The notes below the pieces were generated by a model that saw only the letters and a program-made list of their open reading frames with translations, made no database searches and was not told the DNA's origin. Below, in pieces: positions 6,842-11,562 of a stretch of 11,562 nt of DNA. This stretch comes from JAOTYV01 sp964469835 (GTDB lineage: Bacteria > Pseudomonadota > Alphaproteobacteria > UBA8366). Each line of letters starts with the position of its first letter. The first letter of the stretch is position 1. The DNA lies in contig CAYYBI010000333.1 of assembly GCA_964469835.1 (NCBI GenBank), positions 1 to 11,562 of the forward strand, written 5' to 3'. Position numbers and translations under genes: made by a program.

Positions 6842-6866
6842 CGCGAGCCCGTCTGTTGGGAGCGCG
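6842..6866 (+). promoter_or_regulatory. 5' leader hairpin covering the ribosome binding site
   Basis: CGCG (6842-6845) pairs with CGCG (6863-6866) and CCC (6848-6850) with GGG (6858-6860). They are separated by a tandem A-G/G-A mismatch that stacks well in RNA, with a seven-base loop. The right arm contains the GGGAG that would serve the ATG at 6868. The hairpin begins only a few bases after the predicted sigma-54 start site, so it could limit translation or protect the 5' end. Confidence 0.35.
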
Positions 6867-6867
6867 G

Positions 6868-7125
6868 ATGGCAATGAAAAAGTCGACAAAGCCGGGGACC
6901 AGAAAAATGAATGCGTCAGCACCACGAAGATCATGCGGACTATTGGTTCTTCTTACGCTGTTGGGAGGCTGCGTCAATCTGCCGTTTGTCCCGGCGCGTG
7001 AGACGACGGCCGTTCGGCTCAACGATACGGCGGGGAAGACCGCACAGGGAGAGACCAAAAACACCCGGGCGATCGATGCGCTGAAAGCCATGGAAACTGG
7101 CTTGGGGATCTTGATTTTACGCTGA
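6868..7125 (+). CDS. Small lipoprotein of unknown function
   Basis: From ATG 6868 it has 85 residues. A basic start (KKSTKPGTRK) is followed by the hydrophobic run CGLLVLLTLL and lipobox L-G-G-C with Cys35, so the mature lipoprotein is only ~51 residues, beginning CVNLPFVPARETTAVRLND. Starts at 6874 and 6907 are also possible; 6907 would give the most usual signal length. I recognise no family in the mature part. It is the first gene after the sigma-54 promoter and so is the most direct predicted target of the upstream two-component system. Confidence 0.65.
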   Translation: MAMKKSTKPGTRKMNASAPRRSCGLLVLLTLLGGCVNLPFVPARETTAVRLNDTAGKTAQGETKNTRAIDALKAMETGLGILILR

Positions 7126-7129
7126 AGGC

Positions 7130-7189
7130 TGGCGGAGTTCCGCCAAGAAATATTGTTGAAACTCGACGTCGCACCCGCACGCATGCGGG
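7130..7189 (+). other. Two RNA hairpins between the lipoprotein and DUF4332 genes
   Basis: TGGCGGA (7130-7136) can pair with TCCGCCA (7139-7145), directly after the lipoprotein stop. CCCGCA (7174-7179) pairs with TGCGGG (7184-7189) around CGCA. Neither has a following T run, so they look more like processing or stability elements than terminators. Confidence 0.4.
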
Positions 7190-7218
7190 GACAACCCTGC
7201 AAAAAAAGGAGAACGACA

Positions 7219-7626
7219 ATGCGTTACAAAATCGAAAAAATCGAAGGAATCGGCCCGTCCTACGGCAAGCTCTTAAGTGCTGCTGGCATCACCGATACCG
7301 CAAAATTGTTGGAGCGGTGTGGCAGCCGGCCGGGCCGCGATGAAGTCTCGAATGAAACCGGACTGAACACGGGCCAACTGCTCAAATGGGCGAATATGGC
7401 CGATCTGATGCGGATCTCCGGCGTCGGCGAAGAATTTTCCGAACTGCTTGAAGCCGCCGGCGTGGATACCGTGAAGGAGTTGCGGAACCGAAACGCCGCG
7501 AATCTCGCCGACAAGATGAAGCAGGTAAATACCGAGCGGAAGCTGACCCGCACCGTTCCTGCGGCATCGCGCGTCGCGCAGTGGGTCGAGCAGGCTAAAA
7601 CACTCGAGCCCGCCATTTCGCATTGA
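7219..7626 (+). CDS. DUF4332 (helix-hairpin-helix-like) protein
   Basis: A soluble protein of 135 residues. ATG 7219 follows AAAAGGAG with good spacing, so an upstream in-frame extension to 7153 is unlikely. It holds two helix-hairpin-helix-like repeats: 'IEKIEGIGPSYGKLLSAAGI' near the N-terminus and 'LMRISGVGEEFSELLEAAGV' in the middle. This GIG/GVG pattern is typical of the DUF4332 family, whose role is not established; the motif often binds DNA non-specifically in other proteins. No signal peptide is present, which sets it apart from its envelope-protein neighbours. Family call is confident, function is not. Confidence 0.88.
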   Translation: MRYKIEKIEGIGPSYGKLLSAAGITDTAKLLERCGSRPGRDEVSNETGLNTGQLLKWANMADLMRISGVGEEFSELLEAAGVDTVKELRNRNAANLADKMKQVNTERKLTRTVPAASRVAQWVEQAKTLEPAISH

Positions 7627-7658
7627 TGCGGACGGCGCCGGTCGCAGTCGCGCATCCA

Positions 7659-7711
7659 CGCTAAGCGGTGTTCGGTCACGCTCGCAAGAGCGAACCAAGC
7701 CTCGCTTAGCG
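7659..7711 (+). other. Nested stem-loop (candidate structured RNA leader) before mscL
   Basis: CGCTAAGCG (7659-7667) pairs perfectly with CGCTTAGCG (7703-7711). Inside, CGCTC (7679-7683) pairs with GAGCG (7688-7692) across a GCAA loop, a stable GNRA tetraloop. The structure fills the 113-base gap between the DUF4332 and mscL genes and ends 28 bases before the mscL start. There is no T run, so simple termination is unlikely; a leader structure or processing site is possible. Confidence 0.5.
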
Positions 7712-7739
7712 GCGCACCCCACAGCAGGAGCTACATAAA

Positions 7740-8183
7740 ATGCTAAAAGAATTCAAAGAATTCGCCATGCGCGGAAATGTTATGGACATGGCGGTCGGTA
7801 TCATCATCGGTGCCGCGTTCGGCAAGATCGTGGCGTCATTCGTGAAGGACATCATCATGCCGCCGATCGGCATGCTGATGGGCAATGTCGACTTCAGCAG
7901 TCTCTTCATCAACCTCACGAATCAGAGTTTCGCGACGCTTGCCGAGGCACAGAAAGCCGGCGCCGCAACGATCAATTACGGCGCCTTCATCAACACCGTC
8001 GTCGACTTCGTCATCATCGCTTTCGCAATCTTCATGGTGATCCGCGCGATGAATAACATGAAGCGCCAAGAGGAGCCGGCGGCCGCAGCGCCGACAACCA
8101 AAGAATGCCCCCACTGCCTGTCGACCGTTCCGATCGCGGCAACGCGTTGCGGCCATTGTACGTCGGACCTGGCGGCGGCTTGA
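7740..8183 (+). CDS. mscL: Large-conductance mechanosensitive channel MscL with zinc-ribbon tail
   Basis: A channel protein of 147 residues that opens under membrane tension to release solutes on osmotic downshock. ATG 7740 follows CAGGAG by about ten bases. The N-terminus 'LKEFKEFAMRGNVMDMAVGI' and the TM1 run GIIIGAAFGKIVASFVKDII, then PPIGML, are the MscL signature. TM2 is ~83-103 (VVDFVIIAFAIFMVIRAMN), followed by the charged cytoplasmic helix. The C-terminus adds a four-Cys module, CPHC (123-126) and CGHC (137-140), that looks like a zinc ribbon and is absent from E. coli MscL (136 residues). Similar tails occur in some alphaproteobacterial MscL proteins, from memory. It lies among small envelope genes, in keeping with an osmotic or envelope-stress role. 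Confidence 0.97.
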   Translation: MLKEFKEFAMRGNVMDMAVGIIIGAAFGKIVASFVKDIIMPPIGMLMGNVDFSSLFINLTNQSFATLAEAQKAGAATINYGAFINTVVDFVIIAFAIFMVIRAMNNMKRQEEPAAAAPTTKECPHCLSTVPIAATRCGHCTSDLAAA

Positions 8184-8235
8184 GTCGCGCTCAATCAACT
8201 CTGCCACAGTCCATGATCGGTCTCATGTGCAGCTG

Positions 8236-8250
8236 CGGCGCTGCGCGCCG
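8236..8250 (+). other. Short GC-rich hairpin after mscL
   Basis: CGGCGC (8236-8241) pairs with GCGCCG (8245-8250) around TGC, midway between mscL and the next gene. No T run follows. It may stabilise or separate the messages of the two genes. Confidence 0.35.
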
Positions 8251-8286
8251 ACCAAACAACCATCTGACTAGAAGGAGTCTATACAC

Positions 8287-8733
8287 ATGAACAATTTATC
8301 TTCTGTACGACGGATTTTCGCTCCAGGCATCTTTGCGATTTCCCTCGTTGCGCTTGCTGGGTGCGGCGAAGAAGGAGCGGCCGATAAGGTCACCAAGGCC
8401 ATCGACAGCAGCGCAAAACAAGGAACCAATGCGGCGCAGGTCGGCAGTGAGAAAGCAAAGGCCACCTTGCAGGATACGAAAACAAAGGCAGGCGACACGC
8501 TCTCCAAATCAAAAGAAATGGGGAGCAACGCGATCGGTGAGGCCAAAGCTAAAGTGGAAGAGACGGTCCGGCAAGCCGGCGACAAAGCAAAGGAGGCTGT
8601 GATGGACAAAGCCATCTCAAGCGAAACGGTAAAGAGCGGAGCAACCAGCAATCTCAAGGAAAAGGCAGCTGACACCGTGCAAGACAAAGCCGGAAACGCG
8701 CTTCAGGACAAGGCAAAGGATTTGTTCAAGTAA
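8287..8733 (+). CDS. Helical, LEA-like lipoprotein
   Basis: A lipoprotein of 148 residues. AGAAGGAG lies about nine bases before ATG 8287. The signal (VRRIFAPGIFAISLVALAGC) ends in lipobox L-A-G-C with Cys26. The mature part is almost free of hydrophobic clusters and aromatic residues and is built of irregular 11-residue-like units rich in Ala, Lys, Asp and Glu (TKTKAGDTLSKSKEM, DKAKEAVMDKA, LKEKAADTVQDKAGNALQDK). This is the pattern of LEA or apolipoprotein-like amphipathic helices, often tied to desiccation or osmotic stress. Its place next to mscL fits that reading. Lipoprotein status is secure; the stress role is inference. Confidence 0.85.
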   Translation: MNNLSSVRRIFAPGIFAISLVALAGCGEEGAADKVTKAIDSSAKQGTNAAQVGSEKAKATLQDTKTKAGDTLSKSKEMGSNAIGEAKAKVEETVRQAGDKAKEAVMDKAISSETVKSGATSNLKEKAADTVQDKAGNALQDKAKDLFK

Positions 8734-8788
8734 TGATTACATCGCATTGCTCGATTTCGCTCACACAGATTTGAAAGGAAGGATCACC

Positions 8789-9247
8789 ATGTTAGGAAAA
8801 TTTCGAAAAGTCCTGGCCATCGCCTGGTTCATCGGTGGGATCGCGCTCCTACTCCAAGCGTCCCCCAGCGCAGCACAGAACACTTGCAAGGGCCTGTCCC
8901 AGAACCAGTGCGGCGGCAGTTCATCCTGTACCTGGGTCAAAGGTTACAAAGGCAAGTCGGGTAAAGCGGTGAATCCCTATTGCCGCAACAAACCGTCCAA
9001 GAGTGCGGCCAAGAAGTCGAGCAATTCCAAAGCTAAGAGCACGACATCCAAGAAGGCCACCGAGAAGTCAGCCACCAAGAAAAAAGCTTCGGCCAGCAAC
9101 AAGAGCGCGGCGAGAAAGACCAAAAGCACCAAACGTAAGGCCGCCAAATCCAAGGCCCTTCCTACGAAGGCCAAGAAAGCCGACCGCAAGGCGAGGGCCA
9201 TCAAGGGCAAGGCGGCAAAGAAAGCACCGAATAAATCGAAGCAGTAG
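8789..9247 (+). CDS. Secreted protein with four-Cys module and lysine-rich, histone H1-like tail
   Basis: A protein of 152 residues. AAAGGAAGGA precedes ATG 8789, so an earlier in-frame start at 8747 is unlikely. Residues 1-29 are a signal peptide (hydrophobic 8-23, cleavage after SAA at ~29). Residues 33-65 form a compact module with Cys33, Cys41, Cys47 and Cys65: 'CKGLSQNQCGGSSSCTWV' then 'NPYCRNKP', likely two disulfides in the periplasm. From residue ~69 to the end the chain is Lys/Ala/Ser-rich and strongly basic (KKATEKSATKKKASASNKSA), like histone H1 tails but on a secreted protein. It might bind acidic polymers such as LPS, DNA or teichuronic-type glycans; that is inference. The tail is low-complexity, so similarity searches there would mislead. 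Confidence 0.82.
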   Translation: MLGKFRKVLAIAWFIGGIALLLQASPSAAQNTCKGLSQNQCGGSSSCTWVKGYKGKSGKAVNPYCRNKPSKSAAKKSSNSKAKSTTSKKATEKSATKKKASASNKSAARKTKSTKRKAAKSKALPTKAKKADRKARAIKGKAAKKAPNKSKQ

Positions 9248-9259
9248 TCGTCCCGCCTA

Positions 9260-9276
9260 TCCGTGAACGCCACGGA
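9260..9276 (+). other. Hairpin between the secreted protein and OmpA lipoprotein genes
   Basis: TCCGTG (9260-9265) pairs with CACGGA (9271-9276) around AACGC; flanking GTCGT (9247-9251) and ACGAC (9277-9281) may extend it across an internal loop. It lies 32 bases before the next ribosome binding region. Confidence 0.4.
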
Positions 9277-9312
9277 ACGACCAACAACCACGAACAGAGA
9301 GGAATAAGTGTC

Positions 9313-10140
9313 ATGAATAGCGCCTTTTATATATCCGCCGTTACAGGATTGGCTTTGCTGGGGGCATGTTCGAATGCCGATCAGATCAAACAGGCCGAGT
9401 TGCAAAAACCGACCGGCTCGGCATTCAGCCAGAGCGCATACAATGAATATCTTGGTCTTGCGAAAAGCGAAAAAAATCAAGGTGACCTGAGGAGCGCCCG
9501 GCATTACGTCACCAAGGCCAAGTTTGCAGCGAGCGGCAAACAGGTGGGCCCGGACAGTTTGTCCCTGCGCGATGTCTCCGGCCCGGAGGAAGCGGCAATC
9601 AAGTCGGGCCATCGCAAATTGAACGCGGCGTTGAAAAGCGGTGCGGCGACGCGCAAGCCGGCAGACGCAGCGAAGGCGCAAGCCATGCTCGATTGCTGGA
9701 TGGAGCAAGCGGAAGAAGGTGTCCAGCCCAGTCATATCAGGGAGTGCCGTACGGGCTTCGAAACGGCCATGGCCGCGTTGGGCGAGAAGGTGAAGGTTGC
9801 CGACAAGAGGGTGCCTGCATCGGGCAGCCCCTTCACCGTGAATTTCAAGTTCGACTCCACGACCTTGACGGAAGAATCGCAGCGCGCGCTGACTGAAATT
9901 CTGGAGAAGGTGAGCGTTTATAAGCCGAAAGCGGTTCGCGTCGTTGCGTATACCGATCTTGTTGGCAACAAGGCTTACAATCAAACACTGTCGGGCAAAC
10001 GCGCATCGGCATTGAGCGGAAAGCTAAAGGCTGCGGGCACTACGACGGTAATCACCGCTGCCAAAGGCGCTTCCGAACCCGTGGTGAATACCAAGAAGGC
10101 GAATCTCAGTAATCGCCGGGCCGTGATAATCTTCGAATAG
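9313..10140 (+). CDS. OmpA-family lipoprotein
   Basis: A lipoprotein of 275 residues. GAGAGGAA precedes ATG 9313. The signal (YISAVTGLALLGAC) ends with lipobox L-G-A-C at Cys19. Residues ~35-75 contain a helical segment (AYNEYLGLAKSEKNQGDLRS) of the tetratricopeptide/DUF4398 kind. Cys127 and Cys144 in the middle (LDCWMEQAEEG and IRECRTGFE) could form a disulfide. Residues ~174-275 are an OmpA C-terminal domain: FTVNFKFDSTTLTEESQRAL, YTD (213-215) with VGNKAYNQTLSGKRA, and NRRAVIIF. This domain binds peptidoglycan, so the protein probably tethers outer membrane to cell wall, much like Pal. It closes the envelope gene run and is followed by a strong terminator. Confidence 0.93.
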   Translation: MNSAFYISAVTGLALLGACSNADQIKQAELQKPTGSAFSQSAYNEYLGLAKSEKNQGDLRSARHYVTKAKFAASGKQVGPDSLSLRDVSGPEEAAIKSGHRKLNAALKSGAATRKPADAAKAQAMLDCWMEQAEEGVQPSHIRECRTGFETAMAALGEKVKVADKRVPASGSPFTVNFKFDSTTLTEESQRALTEILEKVSVYKPKAVRVVAYTDLVGNKAYNQTLSGKRASALSGKLKAAGTTTVITAAKGASEPVVNTKKANLSNRRAVIIFE

Positions 10141-10167
10141 AACGGTCGATTGATCTGCTAGAGGCAC

Positions 10168-10200
10168 AAAAGGAGATGTGGAAACCCCGCATCTCCTTTT
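10168..10200 (+). terminator. Strong Rho-independent terminator
   Basis: AAAAGGAGATG (10168-10178) pairs perfectly with CATCTCCTTTT (10190-10200), with a further GG/CC pair inside a short loop, 28 bases after the OmpA lipoprotein stop. The A/T ends make it potentially active in both directions. It marks the end of the envelope gene run. Confidence 0.85.
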
Positions 10201-10359
10201 AACATTTGATGCTCTGGACGGCGTTGTAAAACCAAATCGGCATGAGCCGGGAAGCGGAGTTTCATAATCTCCGGCGATGCACCGCGCGTTCCGTTATTTC
10301 AACAGTTCCTCTGAGGTGATCCGCCTCGCGGTGTTGATGTACGTCCGGTTATGGCTATT

Positions 10360-10518
10360 AGCGGACCTTCCGGCGCTCCTGATTGAGGTCCGCTCTTCTC
10401 CCAAGAGCAGACATTCGGTCAGCGATGTCCGCTTTCGCACGGATTATGTCTGCTCTTCCCTCAGGACCGGACATTCATGCAACCGCACTCGACTTCCGCT
10501 TATGACCCGAAGCGGACC
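10360..10518 (+). repeat. Intergenic hairpin repeat, copy B
   Basis: Three inverted repeats are packed here: AGCGGACC (10360-10367) with GGTCCGCT (10387-10394); a perfect 12-base pair AAGAGCAGACAT (10403-10414) with ATGTCTGCTCTT (10446-10457); and TCCGCTT (10495-10501) with AAGCGGA (10510-10516). Words are shared in the same order with 403-509. It looks like a REP/BIME-type element or a small non-autonomous element. Bases 10201-10359 and 10519-10644 hold nothing I can support as a gene. Confidence 0.68.
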
Positions 10519-10644
10519 TACGTGTCCTATTGGTCATACCGTTCTTCATCTAGACCATCGCAAAGCCCTGTACTTGCGCTTAAGAAACGACCTACTGTGG
10601 TTTTTGTTCGACGGAAGAGCAGTTTTAGGGGGCGCGCGAACACC

Positions 10645-11271
10645 ATGAAACTGATTGGAAGTTATCGCTCGCCTTTCACGCGGCGTGTAGCAATTAGCCT
10701 GAACGTCTTGGCCGTTTCGTTCGAATTGGAAGAACTACTTGCCTCACAGAATCGAGAGGCCGTTGCGCGATACCATCCCCTTATGCGAGTTCCGGCGCTA
10801 GTCTGGGACGATGGCGAGGTGCTGGTGGAAAGTTCCGCGATCCTTGATGCCATTGACGACTTGGTAGGACCGGAACGGGCGCTGGTGCCACCGACTGGCC
10901 GGGACCGCCGGCACACCATGAAGGTGACAGCCATCGCGCTTGGAACCATCGATAAGGCACAGTGGGCGTATTATGAAGGGCGTTATCATCCGCCGGAGAA
11001 GGTTCACCAGCCTTGGATCGACCACAACGAAGACCAAGTACTCAGCGGCCTCGAGTATTTAGATAATGCTGCCGGTGCCGCGGGAAGCGACGGTTGGCTC
11101 GGTACACCTGATAAAATGACTCAAGCTGACATAACGGGAACCGTGGCCTATTCCTTTGCCGACGCGTTCCGCCCGCACCTTGGCGTCGCCGAACGATTTG
11201 TCGGCCTTCGTCGGTTTGCCGAGCGGTGCGAGGCGATGGACGTTTTTCGTGATGCGGCGATGCCAGCGTAA
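10645..11271 (+). CDS. Glutathione S-transferase, YibF-like
   Basis: A protein of 208 residues. ATG 10645 is chosen because the glutathione S-transferase fold begins at once (MKLIGSYRSPFTRRVAISLN); in-frame sequence upstream to 10477 runs through the repeat. The thioredoxin-like N-terminal domain has Ser9 in the SPFTRRV motif, the likely catalytic position; the cis-proline in 'RVPALVW' (Pro50); and the glutathione-binding ESSAIL (62-67). The all-helical C-terminal domain covers ~85-205 with the 'TQADITGTVAYSFADAF' N-capping box region. The family joins glutathione to electrophiles or reduces mixed disulfides in the cytoplasm. A glyoxalase I gene follows 69 bases later, so the pair may form a glutathione-dependent detoxification unit. 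Confidence 0.93.
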   Translation: MKLIGSYRSPFTRRVAISLNVLAVSFELEELLASQNREAVARYHPLMRVPALVWDDGEVLVESSAILDAIDDLVGPERALVPPTGRDRRHTMKVTAIALGTIDKAQWAYYEGRYHPPEKVHQPWIDHNEDQVLSGLEYLDNAAGAAGSDGWLGTPDKMTQADITGTVAYSFADAFRPHLGVAERFVGLRRFAERCEAMDVFRDAAMPA

Positions 11272-11340
11272 TAGGCTCGACAGTTGTCGCCGTTGACCCG
11301 CCGGGCAAGCCTATAAAGTGAACCAAACCAGGAGCCGATC

Positions 11341-11562
11341 ATGGCCGATTTCAAGTACTTGAAAACCATGATTCGTGTGAAGGACTTGGATAAGTCGTTG
11401 GACTTTTACACCCGTATCCTCGGCATGACGTTGTTGCGAAAGAGAGACAATCCGACGCGCAAGTTCACGAACGCTTTCGTCGGCTACGGTGACGAGGTCG
11501 ACAATTCCGTCATTGAGCTCACGTACAACTGGGACCGAAAGGAAAACTACGACCTAGGGGAG
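11341..11562 (+). CDS. gloA: Lactoylglutathione lyase (glyoxalase I), 3' end missing
   Basis: The first 74 codons of a vicinal-oxygen-chelate enzyme that converts the methylglyoxal-glutathione hemithioacetal to lactoylglutathione. CCAGGAG lies eight bases before ATG 11341; the gene runs off the right edge. 'KTMIRVKDLDKSLDFYTRIL', 'GMTLLRKRDNP', 'FVGYGDE' and 'VIELTYNW' match GloA closely. The Glu in VIELTYNW is the second metal ligand. The first ligand, His in E. coli GloA (LLHTMLRV) and Gln in human GLO1, aligns with Lys8 here. The later His and Glu ligands are outside the window. Either metal binding is altered, or this is a related enzyme of the same fold. Confidence 0.88.
   Translation, partial: MADFKYLKTMIRVKDLDKSLDFYTRILGMTLLRKRDNPTRKFTNAFVGYGDEVDNSVIELTYNWDRKENYDLGE

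Noticed and set aside
8977..9984. Long minus-strand open frame of 335 codons
   Set aside because: It lies opposite two + strand genes that have ribosome binding sites, signal peptides and clear domains. The Lys-rich AAG codons of one of them remove stops on the other strand.
10277..10648. Open frame of 123 codons across the repeat
   Set aside because: It runs through the hairpin repeat, has no recognisable domain and overlaps the start of the transferase gene.
11271..11314. ATAGGCT/AGCCTAT inverted repeat between transferase and glyoxalase genes as a terminator
   Set aside because: Seven-base arms with a 30-base loop and no T run; could be chance.
11293..11317. TTGACC and TATAAA as a promoter for the glyoxalase gene
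   Set aside because: The gap between the boxes is 13 bases, too short for an ordinary sigma-70 promoter.
1..11562. CRISPR array, tRNA or transposase
   Set aside because: No regularly spaced identical repeats, no cloverleaf and no transposase motifs were found on reading either strand.

Overview
The window looks like the chromosome of an alphaproteobacterium, probably from the Hyphomicrobiales (a Bradyrhizobium-like relative). The evidence is the high-GC coding style, purine-rich ribosome binding sites, an MscL with a zinc-ribbon tail, and intergenic hairpin repeats carrying the words 'cgcactcgacttc' and 'agcggac'. The placement is inference; no rRNA, tRNA, CRISPR array or transposase is visible. 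All recognisable genes lie on the + strand.

Layout. (1) 2-235: the 3' end of a cupin-like gene, possibly ureidoglycolate lyase. (2) 236-775: non-coding, holding a degenerate repeat (403-509) and a very AT-rich leader. (3) 776-6640: a tightly packed operon. It encodes a coiled-coil protein, a membrane protein with a roadblock/longin-like cytoplasmic region and a periplasmic OmpA domain, a Rab/Ras-like small GTPase with an altered G3 motif, a PAS-type histidine kinase and a LuxO-like sigma-54-dependent response regulator. Two short reading frames (36 and 32 codons) sit in the two gaps, each joined to its neighbour by a stop/start overlap. (4) 6641-6867: a regulatory block with a terminator, tandem and palindromic TGTCTCA sites, an AT-rich tract and a well-spaced -24/-12 promoter. 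(5) 6868-10140: a run of small envelope genes: lipoprotein, DUF4332 protein, MscL, helical LEA-like lipoprotein, secreted Cys-module/Lys-rich protein and OmpA-family lipoprotein. It ends in a strong terminator. Most junctions carry an RNA hairpin. (6) 10360-10518: a second copy of the intergenic repeat, with three nested or tandem hairpins. (7) 10645-11562: a YibF-like glutathione S-transferase, then a glyoxalase I cut off by the window edge.

Working model (inference). The GTPase would act on the cytoplasmic side of the OmpA-domain membrane protein, whose periplasmic end can hold peptidoglycan, giving a small-GTPase switch that spans the envelope. The kinase and sigma-54 activator made from the same operon would control the downstream promoter and so a set of envelope and osmotic-stress proteins. 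The GTPase/roadblock-like/OmpA set is the best candidate here for an undescribed system. The sigma-54 promoter with its upstream sites is the best-supported regulatory observation.
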